64,000 bases of DNA from Caldilineaceae bacterium (lineage in GTDB: Bacteria; Chloroflexota; Anaerolineae; Caldilineales; Caldilineaceae). This document shows positions 18,611-27,924 of the stretch, in pieces (position 1 is the first letter of the stretch; each line of letters begins with the position of its first letter). The stretch spans positions 1 to 64,000 of the forward strand of contig JAPKMW010000041.1 of NCBI GenBank assembly GCA_026645575.1. Reading direction: 5' to 3'. The notes under the pieces are model-generated. The model had not been told where the DNA came from. It saw nothing but the letters and a program-made list of their open reading frames with translations, and did no database searches. A program made the position numbers and the translations under genes.

Positions 18611-19546
18611 CAACACGCCCCGCTTCGCCAGCTTTTCGGCACTTATGGCGTTTACATTTCATTAGCCCTGCTGTTGGTTGCTGCCGCTGTGATCACCCCA
18701 GCCATGTACAGTGGCAATACCCTCTTTCTCATTTTGCGCCAGGCATCGCAGTTGGGCCTGGTCGCGATTGGGCAGACGCTGGTGATGTTGGTCAGTGGGC
18801 TGGATCTCTCGGTGACGGGGGTGATTGTCCTCACCTCGGTGGTGATTGCTGAGGTGGGCAATGGTCAGAACGGCTTAATTCTGCCGGGAGTCCTCATTGC
18901 GCTGGGCTTGGGCGTGTTGGTCGGGTTGGGCAATGGCTGGTTAGTGACAAAACGCAATGTTCCCCCCTTTGTGGCGACATTGGGCATGTTGGTCTTGATT
19001 CGCGGCGCTCAACTGGCCTATACCAAAGGCATCCCCAGCGGTCAAGTGCCGCCGGGGATGGGGGTATTGAGCGCATCCGTGGGGCCGTTTCCGGCGTCGT
19101 TCCTGCTCTGGGTGGCGATTACGGCAGTGATGAGCTATGTGTTGTATGCCACGCCCTATGGTCGGCGGATTTACGCCCTGGGTAGCAATCGGGAAGCGGC
19201 GCGCCTATCCGGTGTTGCCGTCGCCCCATTGCTCTTTTCGGCTTATATCCTGTGTAGTCTGTTAGCCGTGCTGGCCGGTATCGTGTTAACCGGTTACGTC
19301 GGCTACGTGGATCGCTACCTGGGGCGCGGCTTTGATCTGGATTCGATCACAGCAGCGGTTGTCGGTGGCACCGCCTTTACCGGCGGGCGCGGCAACCTGA
19401 TCGGCACAATGGCGGGGGTCTTGCTGGTGCAATTTCTTAGCAGTTGGCTGCTGGTGCTGGGATTGGATGTGCAGGTGCAGTTGATTGTCAAGGGGCTGGT
19501 GGTGGTGGCGGCGGTGGCGTTGTATGCTGGGTTTACCCGTGAGTGA
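18575..19546 (+). CDS. Ribose-type sugar ABC transporter permease (first)
   Basis: 323-residue permease of the BPD_transp_2 (RbsC/XylH) family with about eight to ten membrane helices. Family segments: LVAIGQTLVMLVSGLDLSV, FVATLGMLVLIRG, YALGSNREAARLSGV (ATPase contact), and VVGGTAFTGGRGNLIGT. The first 15 residues are Thr/His/Arg-rich and come from an inverted repeat. It is separated from the other transporter genes by one unrelated gene. The partner permease is at 23007-23987, suggesting a heterodimer. Confidence 0.9.
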   Translation: MTSSTVHATRNTQHAPLRQLFGTYGVYISLALLLVAAAVITPAMYSGNTLFLILRQASQLGLVAIGQTLVMLVSGLDLSVTGVIVLTSVVIAEVGNGQNGLILPGVLIALGLGVLVGLGNGWLVTKRNVPPFVATLGMLVLIRGAQLAYTKGIPSGQVPPGMGVLSASVGPFPASFLLWVAITAVMSYVLYATPYGRRIYALGSNREAARLSGVAVAPLLFSAYILCSLLAVLAGIVLTGYVGYVDRYLGRGFDLDSITAAVVGGTAFTGGRGNLIGTMAGVLLVQFLSSWLLVLGLDVQVQLIVKGLVVVAAVALYAGFTRE

Positions 19547-19639
19547 GACACTACAACGGATTTAGGTAGTAGCGGATTTTACTTGGCACTATCTGGGTTG
19601 CGCGGCAATGGTAAAGTGCTAAAAGAGCGGGATCAACTT

Positions 19640-20179
19640 ATGAACAACACACATAGACCACGGTATACACGCTGTCTGAACAACCAGCCGTATGTTGGTT
19701 ATGCCGGCCAAACTTTGCCTACGGAACCGCTAGCTGGCTTGATTGTAGGTGCAGTTTATAAAGTTGTGCCACCAATGGAAAACGATGGTGATCTGTGGCG
19801 TGTGATCGACGAAACTGGTGAAGATTATCTCTATCCAGCGCGCTATTTTGAACCTTTGGATCTGACAGATTCTACGCTTGAACCGATTACGGTTCGCCTT
19901 CCGGCCTGGCTAAAGGGTATCCTTCACGCTGAAGCCGTTGCTTCTGGTCGATCTGTGAGTGGACTCATGCGCGATTGGTTGATTGAGCGGCAAACTCAAT
20001 CCGAAGTAGGTGGTAATGAAAGTATCTCTGGGTCACAGGAGCGACACATCATCTCTGATACCGAGTACCTTCTTTCGATGGCTGGCATATTTCACTCGGA
20101 ACCGTCTGATACCTCCGAAAAAGTTAGTCAGATAGTTGCAGAAGCGCTTCTTGAAAAATACGAACGCTCTGAGCTATGA
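19640..20179 (+). CDS. Unknown protein: SH3-like plus RHH-like regions
   Basis: 179 residues from the ATG at 19640. The N-terminal half has an SH3-like stretch (GAVYKVVPPMENDGDLWRVI...EDYLYPARYFEPL). The middle resembles a ribbon-helix-helix DNA-binding fold (ITVRLPAWLKGILHAEA...SGRSVSGLMRDWLIERQ). The tail ends VSQIVAEALLEKYERSEL. The RHH part suggests an antitoxin or a local regulator, but no toxin is adjacent. It sits between the first permease and the binding protein of a sugar transporter, an unusual place. Function unknown. Confidence 0.7.
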   Translation: MNNTHRPRYTRCLNNQPYVGYAGQTLPTEPLAGLIVGAVYKVVPPMENDGDLWRVIDETGEDYLYPARYFEPLDLTDSTLEPITVRLPAWLKGILHAEAVASGRSVSGLMRDWLIERQTQSEVGGNESISGSQERHIISDTEYLLSMAGIFHSEPSDTSEKVSQIVAEALLEKYERSEL

Positions 20180-20232
20180 TTATCATTTTGTGTGGTTTAC
20201 CCTTCCTTATTGCTGTTACCAAAGGAGAGATT

Positions 20233-21384
20233 ATGTTAAAACGGATGACTGTTTTGCTCGTGCTGTTCTCATTACTGCTGGCGGCTTGCGCCCCTGTCCA
20301 GCAAGGGACTGCACCGGCGGCTGAACCGACGGCGGCCCCGGCGGAAGAAGCCGCCGCTGCTGGCACAGGCAATGAATATGTGGACAGCGTCAACCGCCGC
20401 AAGGGGGAGACCTATGATACGGCTGCCTTTAAGAAGGACGGCCCCTACGTCATCGCCCTGGCGGCGCAAGGCCCCACCAACTCGTGGGCGACGCTCTTTG
20501 ACGAACATGCCCGCGCCTATGTCGAAGAACTGGGCGCCGATGTCGTCAGTGAACTGCTCTATGCCGACGCCAATGGCAATGCCGACATTCAGGTGCCGCA
20601 GATCGAAGACCTCTTGAGCCAGCAACCCGACGTTCTGATCGTCGTGCCGATGGGGCCGGCCTTGCAAGCGCCGGTTGCGCGGGCCATGGCCGAAGGCGTG
20701 CCGGTCATCCTCTGCGCCAGCGGTGTGCCGGGCGATGAGTTTGTCACCGAAGTCGGCACCAACTTGTACGATGCCGGCGCGGGTATGGCGGAATTTGTTG
20801 TCGAGCAATTAGGCGGCAGTGGCAAGATTGTCCAGATGAACGGCATCCCCGGTGTGGACACTGCCGAAAAGATGGCCCAAGGCGCCACCGATGTCTGGGC
20901 GGCCAATGCGGGCATTGAGGTGTTGGATGTCCAATATGGCAACTGGTCCACCGCCGAAGCCAAGAAGATTGCCGAGCAGTGGGTTGCCACCTATGGCGCT
21001 GATATTCAGGGCATCTGGTCGGGTGGCGCGCAGATGAGCCAGGGCATTATCGAAGCCTTCCTCGAAGCGGGGCTGCCCGTGCCGCCGATTGGCGGCGGCG
21101 AATATGCCAATGGCTTCCTGCGCTTGGTCAAAGAAAACGACATTCAATTCGCCGGTTGGCAATACCCCAACGCCATGATCCGCATCTGCATCGACCAGGC
21201 GATCAAGACGCTGCAAGGCGAACCGGTCGCGCGTTTCATCGACTTCCGCGACGAAATGTCCAACACCGGCACCTTTAGCAACGCCGACCTCGACCAGTTC
21301 TACAACGAAAACTGGAGCGACGATGTCTTCGGCCCCATCTTCTTGACGGATGAGAAGATGAAGGAATTGGGCTATATGAAGTAA
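20233..21384 (+). CDS. Sugar ABC transporter substrate-binding lipoprotein
   Basis: 383 residues from the ATG at 20233, which has a good AAAGGAGAG; the frame is open upstream to 20176. The lipoprotein signal ends LLLAAC with Cys19, followed by a Pro/Ala/Glu linker. The mature part is a type I periplasmic-binding fold of the Peripla_BP_4 (RbsB-like) class (YVIALAAQGPTNSWA, QIEDLLSQQPDVLIVVP). Ligand unknown; nearby lactonase, SDR and sugar-acid genes point to a sugar. It is followed by an inverted repeat, then the ATPase. Confidence 0.9.
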   Translation: MLKRMTVLLVLFSLLLAACAPVQQGTAPAAEPTAAPAEEAAAAGTGNEYVDSVNRRKGETYDTAAFKKDGPYVIALAAQGPTNSWATLFDEHARAYVEELGADVVSELLYADANGNADIQVPQIEDLLSQQPDVLIVVPMGPALQAPVARAMAEGVPVILCASGVPGDEFVTEVGTNLYDAGAGMAEFVVEQLGGSGKIVQMNGIPGVDTAEKMAQGATDVWAANAGIEVLDVQYGNWSTAEAKKIAEQWVATYGADIQGIWSGGAQMSQGIIEAFLEAGLPVPPIGGGEYANGFLRLVKENDIQFAGWQYPNAMIRICIDQAIKTLQGEPVARFIDFRDEMSNTGTFSNADLDQFYNENWSDDVFGPIFLTDEKMKELGYMK

Positions 21385-21388
21385 GGGA

Positions 21389-21473
21389 TTGAGAGATTGA
21401 GAGATTGAGAGATTCTGTCTTGCTCTGTGGGCAGGCGCTAATCTCTGTATCTCTTAATCTCTCTATCTCTCAA
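21389..21473. repeat. Low-complexity inverted repeat (GAGATTGA units)
   Basis: The left arm at 21389-21414 has three TTGAGAGA-type units; the right arm at 21440-21473 has four ATCTCT-type units. It can pair in several registers. It separates the binding protein from its ATPase gene. Confidence 0.8.
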
Positions 21474-21501
21474 CCAAGACCACAACTTTGTCCTAGCAAA
21501 T

Positions 21502-23010
21502 ATGACTCACCCTAACCCGCTCCTCGAAATGCGCCATATCTTCAAAGCCTTTGCCGGGGTGCCGGCGTTGGCTGATGTTTCGTTTGCCTGTCGCCAGGGG
21601 ACGGTTCATGCCTTGCTGGGCGAAAATGGCGCAGGGAAATCGACGCTGATCAAGATTCTGGCCGGCGCCTATCAGGCCGACCAGGGGGAGATTGTCTTCA
21701 AAGGCGAAACGCTGACCCGGCTCACGGCGAGAGCGGCGCTCGACAAGGGGATTCGGATTATCTATCAAGAATTGAATCTGATCCCTGACCTGACCGTGGT
21801 CGAGAATATTTTTCTGGGCAATGAGTCGCGCGGACGTTGGGGGCTGATTGACCAGCGGCAGATGCACACTCAAGCCGTTGCGCTCTTTGCCCGCCTCGGC
21901 ATCTCCCTTGACCTGACGGCGCCAGTTGGCGAATTGACCGTGGCGCAGCAGCAAATGGTGGAGATTGCCAAAGCACTGTCGCAACAGGCCGATCTGATTG
22001 TCATGGACGAGCCGTCGGCGATCCTGGCCGGCCATGAGTTGGAGCGCCTCTTTGCCATCATCGACACCTTGCGGACACAGGGTGTAACCGTCATCTACAT
22101 CTCGCACCGGCTGGAAGAAATTTTTGCCATTGCCGATGTGGTGACGGTGCTAAAAGATGGCCGCGTCGTTGGCACCCGCCCCATCGACCAGATCACCCGC
22201 CCGGAACTGATCCAGATGATGGTTGGGCGAACGTTGGAGGAACTTTTTCCCCCAAGGCGCGCCCATGTTGGCCCGGCTGTTTTGGTCGTTGACAAGGTGA
22301 CAGCGGGGCCGGTGCGCAATGCCACGTTTACCCTGCACGCCGGGGAAATCCTGGGGCTTGCCGGCATGGTTGGCTCTGGTCGCACGGAGCTGGCACGGGC
22401 CATCTTTGGCGCCGATCCTATCCAGCGTGGAAAAATTTTGTTACAGGGCAACGCGCTGACGGACCATAGTCCACGGCAAGCCATCAACGCGGGGTTGGCC
22501 CTGGCGCCGGAGGATCGCAAGCGGCAGGGCTTGTTTCTCGGCCAATCGATTCGTCACAATTTGACCTTGCCGATTTTGTCGCAACTCACCCAACGGGGGA
22601 TCATTCAGCGTAGTCAAGAGGCTCAACTGGTGGCGACGGCCCAGCGGGATCTGGCGATTCAGATGGCGTCGCCCCGTCAGTTGGTACAATATCTGAGTGG
22701 CGGCAACCAGCAGAAGGTGGTGCTGGCGAAATGGTTGCAGACCAAACCGGCAGTGATCATTCTCGACGAGCCGACGCGCGGCATTGATGTCGGGGCCAAG
22801 TTTGAAATTTACCGTCTTGTGCGCCAGTTGACCGACCAGGGCGTCGCCATCCTTATGATCTCTTCCGAGTTGCCGGAGGTGCTGGGTATGAGTGACCGCA
22901 TTCTGGTCATGCACCAGGGGGAGCTTGTGGGTGAACTGGCGCATGACCAGGCGACCGAAGAACGCATTATTGAACTGGCGACCACGGGAAAGTTGATGGC
23001 GCATCCATGA
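21502..23010 (+). CDS. Sugar ABC transporter double ATPase (RbsA/MglA type)
   Basis: 502-residue tandem ATPase. The first cassette has Walker A GENGAGKSTLIK, the segment LTVAQQQMVEIAKAL in place of a canonical LSGGQ, and Walker B LIVMDEPSAIL. The second has the degenerate Walker A usual for the family (MVGSGRTELARAI), signature LSGGNQQKVVLAKWL and Walker B VIILDEPTRGIDVG. The second site is expected to be weakly or non-hydrolytic. The stop overlaps the next permease start as ATGA. Confidence 0.94.
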   Translation: MTHPNPLLEMRHIFKAFAGVPALADVSFACRQGTVHALLGENGAGKSTLIKILAGAYQADQGEIVFKGETLTRLTARAALDKGIRIIYQELNLIPDLTVVENIFLGNESRGRWGLIDQRQMHTQAVALFARLGISLDLTAPVGELTVAQQQMVEIAKALSQQADLIVMDEPSAILAGHELERLFAIIDTLRTQGVTVIYISHRLEEIFAIADVVTVLKDGRVVGTRPIDQITRPELIQMMVGRTLEELFPPRRAHVGPAVLVVDKVTAGPVRNATFTLHAGEILGLAGMVGSGRTELARAIFGADPIQRGKILLQGNALTDHSPRQAINAGLALAPEDRKRQGLFLGQSIRHNLTLPILSQLTQRGIIQRSQEAQLVATAQRDLAIQMASPRQLVQYLSGGNQQKVVLAKWLQTKPAVIILDEPTRGIDVGAKFEIYRLVRQLTDQGVAILMISSELPEVLGMSDRILVMHQGELVGELAHDQATEERIIELATTGKLMAHP

Positions 23011-23987
23011 GTGTTGTAACCGCTGCTTCCACTCCTTCTTCATCCGCGTCGGCCTGGTGGCGCGCCTTGCGTCGCCAGGCCCCGTTGCTGGTTGTCTACA
23101 CCCTGCTTCTGCTCATGGTGATTGGCGCATCGTTGACGGCGGATCGTTTTTTGACAGAGCGGAATATCTTTAATGTGCTGCGTCAGGCGGCCTTTTTGGG
23201 TGTTGCGGCTATCGGCCAAACCTTGGTCATTCTTACGGGTGGGATTGATCTATCCGTCGGTTCGCTGGTCAAGCTCTCACTTTTGGTCTCGGCGCTGGTG
23301 ATGGATGGACAACCAATCATGACCTTGCCAGCGGTGGCAATTACCTTGTTGCTGGGCGCGGCAATTGGCGCCATTCACGCCTTTTTGATCACCCGCTTGC
23401 AGGTGGCGCCCTTTATTGTCACCTTGGGCAGTTACAGCATTTTGCGTGGCGTCTCGCTGGCGATTGCGACGAAGCCAGTCGGCAATGCGTCGCCTGGTAT
23501 GTTGGCGCTCTATGATTTGAAAATTGGCCCCGTGCCGGTGTTGGTGATCGGCTTTGCCCTGCTAGTGGTCGCCGTGGTCATCATGCTCCGGCGCACCCGC
23601 TTTGGCCGTTACCTCTATGCCATCGGCAGCAATGAACAGGGCGCACGGCTGGCGGGTTTGCCGGTCGATCGGGTGAAATATGGGGCCTATATGCTTTGTA
23701 GTATGTTGACCGCGCTCACTGGCCTGCTCTACCTCAGCCGCATGGGCATCGGCGACCCTGCGGTGGGCGATGGCTTGGAGTTGCAGACCATCACCGCCGT
23801 CATCCTCGGCGGCACCAGCCTCTTTGGTGGACGCGGCGGCGTGATCGGGACGCTGGGTGGGGTCTTGTTGCTGGGGTTGACCAGTAACCTGCTGGTGGTG
23901 CTACGGGTCAACCAGTGGATTCAGGAGTTGATCGAAGGGGCGATTATTGTCGGGGCAGTGGCGCTCTATAAGCAAAAAGGACGTTAG
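23007..23987 (+). CDS. Ribose-type sugar ABC transporter permease (second)
   Basis: 326-residue BPD_transp_2 family permease. Segments: FLGVAAIGQTLVILTGGIDLSVGSL, APFIVTLGSYSILRG, YAIGSNEQGARLAGLP (ATPase contact), VILGGTSLFGGRGGVIGT. It is translationally coupled to the ATPase. It resembles, but is not a copy of, the permease at 18575-19546; the two probably form a heterodimeric channel. Confidence 0.92.
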   Translation: MSVVTAASTPSSSASAWWRALRRQAPLLVVYTLLLLMVIGASLTADRFLTERNIFNVLRQAAFLGVAAIGQTLVILTGGIDLSVGSLVKLSLLVSALVMDGQPIMTLPAVAITLLLGAAIGAIHAFLITRLQVAPFIVTLGSYSILRGVSLAIATKPVGNASPGMLALYDLKIGPVPVLVIGFALLVVAVVIMLRRTRFGRYLYAIGSNEQGARLAGLPVDRVKYGAYMLCSMLTALTGLLYLSRMGIGDPAVGDGLELQTITAVILGGTSLFGGRGGVIGTLGGVLLLGLTSNLLVVLRVNQWIQELIEGAIIVGAVALYKQKGR

Positions 23988-23993
23988 ACAATC

Positions 23994-24737
23994 ATGACAG
24001 AGAGCGCAACCAAGATTGGAACTGTAAAAGCTATCTATCTCTACCCGGTCAAATCCATGCGCGGCCTGGCGGTCGATGTGGCTACGCTCTGGTGGTATGG
24101 GTTCAATGGGGATCGGAAATGCGCTTTTGCCCGTTCTGATAATCAATCCGGTTTTCCCTGGCTGACGGCGCGTCATCTGCCGGCCCTATTACACTACCAA
24201 CCCCACTTTGTTGACCCGACCGACCTGCGCCGGTCAGCCATGATGGTAACAACCCCCAGCGGCGCCGAACTATCACTTGATGATCCAGCCCTGACGCAAG
24301 AACTGGCGGATGCCTACGGCGCGCCGGTACAGTTGATGAAAATTTCCAGGGGCATTTTTGATGCCATGCCGCTTTCCCTCTTTAGCACAACCACTTTGCA
24401 AACATTAGCCGAAGCCGCCGGCCAACCGCTGGAAATGCGCCGCTTTCGCCCCAACATTGTCGTAGAAACAGATTGGCCGGGTGCTTTCCCGGAGCAACAG
24501 TGGCTCAATCACACTGTCACCTTTGGCGACGGGCCAGACGCCGCCCAACTGCAACTCAACTATCCGATTGCGCGTTGCTCATTGATCACCATCGACCCCG
24601 AAACAACCCAACGCCAACCACAAGTCCTCCAAGCGTTGGCAACTTTCCCTGAGCAAGAAATGTGCGCTGGCATCTATGGCGCCGTACAGCGCCTGGGCCA
24701 AGTTCGTGTCGGCGACACCATCTGGCTCTCCCCCTAA
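23994..24737 (+). CDS. MOSC domain protein
   Basis: 247 residues: a MOSC N-terminal beta-barrel (IYLYPVKSMRG) and a MOSC domain (FRPNIVVETDWPGAFPEQQW, NYPIARCSLITIDPETT). MOSC proteins bind molybdenum cofactor; the Cys in ARCSLI is at the position used for Moco sulfur handling in the YcbX/mARC-like group. It starts seven bases after the permease stop, so it may be co-transcribed, although its job has no obvious link to sugar uptake. Confidence 0.88.
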   Translation: MTESATKIGTVKAIYLYPVKSMRGLAVDVATLWWYGFNGDRKCAFARSDNQSGFPWLTARHLPALLHYQPHFVDPTDLRRSAMMVTTPSGAELSLDDPALTQELADAYGAPVQLMKISRGIFDAMPLSLFSTTTLQTLAEAAGQPLEMRRFRPNIVVETDWPGAFPEQQWLNHTVTFGDGPDAAQLQLNYPIARCSLITIDPETTQRQPQVLQALATFPEQEMCAGIYGAVQRLGQVRVGDTIWLSP

Positions 24738-24784
24738 AAAATCACCGAAATTCTCAATTGCTTTCGACTCTAGATGGAGGAACC

Positions 24785-25684
24785 ATGTCTTGGCACTTTG
24801 AAACCATCCTCGACCCCATCGGCCTGACCGAAGGCCCGGCTTGGGACGGCAGTGGCTTGCTCTTTACCAACATTCCTAACAGCCGCGTGATGCGCTATGA
24901 TGCCCAACGTGGCGCGTTCACCGTTTTTCGTGAGGGCACGAATCGGGCCAATGGCCTGATGCTGGACAAAGCCGGCCAGCTTTACGCTTGTGAAGGCGGT
25001 ATTCCCAGAGAACAAGGTGGTCGGCGCATTGTGCGCTATGAACCCGATGGTAGCACCACTGTCATCTGTGATCATTTTGAAGGCAAAAAGTTTAACAGCC
25101 CCAACGATCTCGCCATCGACAACCAAGGGCGTATCTGGTTCACCGACCCGCGCTATGGCGACGACCGCAGTGACATGGAACTGGATCACGAATCGATCTT
25201 CCGCGCTGATCCGCAGCCGGATGGGACGTGGAACGTGACGCGTGTGACCTTTGACACGACCTCGCCGAATGGCTTGTTGATTTCACCCGACCAGAAGACG
25301 CTCTATGTGGCGCAGAGCAAGTATGGCGACGGCCAAAAGCGCGAGTTGCGCGCATACCCCATCCGCGAAGACGGTACGCTGGGCGATCATCAAGTTTTAC
25401 ACAACTTCTACCCCCACCGCGGTATTGACGGCATGTGTCTCGACACCGAGGGCAACCTCATCGCCACCGCCGGTTGGGAGGTGAGCGGTCCCGGCGGCAT
25501 GATCTATGTTTTTGCGCCCAACGGTCGAGTGCTGGAAACGCACCCGCTGCCCTGTAACCGCCCCACCAACTGCACCTTTGGCGACGCCGATCTACGCACC
25601 CTTTATGTGACGAGTATTGAAGGGCACCTTATGCGGGCGCGCACCGACCGCCAAGGGTTGTTACACTATCCAGTGCGCGCATAG
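24785..25684 (+). CDS. SMP-30/gluconolactonase family protein
   Basis: 299-residue six-bladed beta-propeller lactonase. The start is the ATG at 24785 behind ATGGAGG, not the upstream frame. Family motifs: GLTEGPAWDG with the metal-binding Glu, FNSPNDLAID, SPNGLLISPD and the late metal Asp region HRGIDGMCLDTEG. Members open sugar lactones such as glucono- or xylonolactone. Position after a sugar ABC transporter and before an SDR fits oxidation of a free sugar to its acid. Confidence 0.9.
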   Translation: MSWHFETILDPIGLTEGPAWDGSGLLFTNIPNSRVMRYDAQRGAFTVFREGTNRANGLMLDKAGQLYACEGGIPREQGGRRIVRYEPDGSTTVICDHFEGKKFNSPNDLAIDNQGRIWFTDPRYGDDRSDMELDHESIFRADPQPDGTWNVTRVTFDTTSPNGLLISPDQKTLYVAQSKYGDGQKRELRAYPIREDGTLGDHQVLHNFYPHRGIDGMCLDTEGNLIATAGWEVSGPGGMIYVFAPNGRVLETHPLPCNRPTNCTFGDADLRTLYVTSIEGHLMRARTDRQGLLHYPVRA

Positions 25685-25765
25685 GAACACGACAGCGGAT
25701 GTAGGAAAGAACGGATGCCTGTCCGAGGGGGAAATCTGTTCCCGCCTAAATCCGCTGTCGTGTTC
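25685..25765. repeat. Inverted repeat (ACACGACAGCGGA family)
   Basis: A 15-bp perfect stem (25685-25699 with 25751-25765) starts at the lactonase stop. Related sequence makes the 33-bp stem at 42713-42794, and half-copies occur near 19550 and 46895. Confidence 0.85.
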
Positions 25766-25791
25766 TCGCACCTACTTTTTTGGAGAAGCGG

Positions 25792-26550
25792 ATGATACCA
25801 TTACTGACCGACAAGGTGGCGGTGATCACCGGCGGCGGGGGAGCGCTTGGTGCAGGGATTGCACAGGGATTGGCGCAAGCTGGTGCGACAGTGGTCATTG
25901 CGGACGTGAAATGGGAAACGGCTCAACAAGTGGCTGCAAATATTGAGCAGCAGGGTGGCTGTGCCCTGGCCGTTGCTTGTGACGTGGCCGATAGCGCCAG
26001 TGTGGCGGCGATGGTCGAACAGACGGTGGCGACCTTTGGCGGCGTTGACATTCTGGTCAACAATGCCGCTATCTACCCGGCCCGTCCCTGGACGGAAATT
26101 AGCGAAGCCGAGTGGGATCGGGTCTTTGCCGTCAACATCAAGGGGTACTACCTCTGTGCGCGGGCGGTCTACCCGTCGATGAAGGCGCGGGGCGGCGGCA
26201 AGATCATCAACATCTCGTCCATCACCTTTTTTCTGGGCAAATGGGATCGCCTGCTCGACTATGTTTCGACCAAAGGCGCGGTGGTTGGCTTTACCAAAGC
26301 GCTGGCGCGCGAACTTGGCCCGGAAGGGATTCGGGTCAACTGTATTGCGCCAGGCGCCTTTCCCACCGATGCCGAAAAGATCCACCCCGATCCCGAAGGC
26401 TACAACCGCTTTGTGTTGGAAAATCAAGCGATCAAACGGCGCGGTACGCCAATGGACATGGCGAAGGCCGTTCTCTTTTTCGCCAGTGACCTGAGCGACT
26501 TTGTCACCGGTCAGTCGCTGCTGGTCGATGGCGGCTGGGCGATGATGTAG
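25792..26550 (+). CDS. Short-chain dehydrogenase/reductase
   Basis: Classical SDR of 252 residues, start ATG 25792 after GGAGAAG. Seen: nucleotide-binding TGGGGALGAGIA, NNAAIYP, the catalytic Ser region NISSITFF, YVSTKGAVVG with catalytic Tyr and Lys, and IAPGAFPT. The Asp in CDVAD fits the family but cofactor choice cannot be settled. Context suggests a sugar or sugar-alcohol dehydrogenase acting with the neighbouring lactonase. Confidence 0.92.
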   Translation: MIPLLTDKVAVITGGGGALGAGIAQGLAQAGATVVIADVKWETAQQVAANIEQQGGCALAVACDVADSASVAAMVEQTVATFGGVDILVNNAAIYPARPWTEISEAEWDRVFAVNIKGYYLCARAVYPSMKARGGGKIINISSITFFLGKWDRLLDYVSTKGAVVGFTKALARELGPEGIRVNCIAPGAFPTDAEKIHPDPEGYNRFVLENQAIKRRGTPMDMAKAVLFFASDLSDFVTGQSLLVDGGWAMM

Positions 26551-26559
26551 AAGGATTTA

Positions 26560-27465
26560 TCAATCGACAATTGGGGGTTGCCGTAATCCCGGCGGCACCC
26601 GCTCGGCATCGGCCACTAGTTCGCATAACCGTGCCAAGTTCTCCACATCATCTTTCAGATCATCCTCTTTGGGCGTCTCCAACAACATAGCGATGCCACA
26701 CCAGCGCGGGTCGTTGATAATGCGGCGGAAGCCTTCCATCCCAATCTCGCCGGCGCCGATATGTTCGTGGCGGTCTATGTTGCTGGCGAGTTTGCCCTTG
26801 CTATCGTTGAAATGCCAACACTTGACCGTCGCCAGCCCAATTTCCCGGTCGATTTCGGCCATCATCGCTTCATAGCCTTCATCAGTACGCAACTCATAGC
26901 CGGCGGCAAAGGCATGACAGGTGTCGGCACAGACGCCGACGCGGCCTTTGTCTTCTACCTGTTCGAGTATCTGCCGCAACTCGCCAAAGCTGCGCCCGAT
27001 GGTTGTCCCCTGGCCAGCCATCAACTCCAAAAGGGTCAGCGTGTCGCCACAGTCGGGCGTCTCGGCGTGGATGCGGTTGAGCGCGCCGGCAATGCGGGCA
27101 ATGCCGGCCTCCGCCCCACTACCGGTATGCGCTCCCGGATGGAGGACAACATGGGCGACGCCATAGGCATGGGCGCGCTGAATTTCATCCTTGTGTGCGC
27201 GCAGACTCTTTTCCCAGAGATCATCTTTGACGCTGGCGAGGTTAATCAAATAGCTGGCGTGGCTGACGGCGTAGTCGATGCCCAGCGCCGGCATCTGTTC
27301 CCGCCAGCGTGCTACATCGGCCAGATCCACTGGTGGGCCGCTCCACTGACGGTTGTTTTTGGTAAAAATCTGTACCGCGTTGCTGCCAATCGAAGCGGCG
27401 CGATCCAACGCTTGGCTGACGCCGCCAGCAATCGACATGTGCGCGCCAAAATGGAGAAGAGTCAT
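26560..27465 (-). CDS. nfo: Endonuclease IV (AP endonuclease)
   Basis: 301-residue metal-dependent TIM-barrel enzyme that cleaves DNA 5' to abasic sites. Motifs with metal ligands: FGAHMSIAGG, NRQW, HPGAHTG, DTCHAFAAGY, HFNDSKG, DRHEHIG and LETP. The start is the ATG at 27465, giving the family N-terminus; the longer frame to 27537 is not needed. It converges with the SDR gene, with ten bases between stops. Confidence 0.95.
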   Translation of the reverse strand: MTLLHFGAHMSIAGGVSQALDRAASIGSNAVQIFTKNNRQWSGPPVDLADVARWREQMPALGIDYAVSHASYLINLASVKDDLWEKSLRAHKDEIQRAHAYGVAHVVLHPGAHTGSGAEAGIARIAGALNRIHAETPDCGDTLTLLELMAGQGTTIGRSFGELRQILEQVEDKGRVGVCADTCHAFAAGYELRTDEGYEAMMAEIDREIGLATVKCWHFNDSKGKLASNIDRHEHIGAGEIGMEGFRRIINDPRWCGIAMLLETPKEDDLKDDVENLARLCELVADAERVPPGLRQPPIVD

Positions 27466-27705
27466 ACTCGTATCCTTGGATTTTGTGATCAAGCTGATCG
27501 GAATAATCAGTAGACCGCAACGTAACCGAGGCGGCATTACGACTACGGCCTACTGATAATGAATTTGTGCGCTTCTATCGTATGTGGGTGAGGCGTGTTC
27601 GTCAATATTCGGGTAGGTTAAAAGCGAACAGCGTTGTTGGGGCCGACCGCCGACGCTGCCAGGCAAACATTAAGCAGATTCTTATGCAAGACTTATACAA
27701 ATGCC

Positions 27706-27734
27706 TTGACAAGCATTAGGGTTTTCAGTATACT
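27706..27734 (+). promoter_or_regulatory. Consensus sigma70 promoter of the htpX leader
   Basis: TTGACA (27706-27711), a 17-base spacer and TATACT (27729-27734). The predicted transcript start is near 27741, about 230 bases before the htpX ATG. Confidence 0.8.
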
Positions 27735-27740
27735 GCCACT

Positions 27741-27924
27741 TATATGAATACCGCTCCGGCGGACTCAACAAAGCGTACTCTGTAAAGCAAATGCAGCCAG
27801 TCGACTACTGTACAACTTGTGCGGTATGGGAAGGGCAGCGCGCATCAACACAGATGACGGGTTGTCAAGTAGGCCGACATTTCTTCTTTGCCAGCAGAGA
27901 AGAAATGTTGGCTTTTTGTTTTTT
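27741..27924 (+). ncRNA. Structured htpX leader or small RNA candidate
   Basis: About 184 bases lie between the promoter and a strong terminator hairpin, without a plausible gene. ATACCGC near 27752 can pair with GCGGTAT near 27824, enclosing further complementary segments. It could be a riboswitch or attenuator controlling htpX, or a separately released small RNA. I did not recognise a known riboswitch or 6S RNA signature. Confidence 0.4.
27874..27924 (+). terminator. Intrinsic terminator or attenuator in the htpX leader
   Basis: A 14-bp stem (27874-27887 with 27898-27911, one G-U pair) with a ten-base loop is followed by CTTTTTGTTTTTT. It stands 46 bases before the htpX ATG, so read-through must be possible for htpX expression from the upstream promoter. 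Confidence 0.85.
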
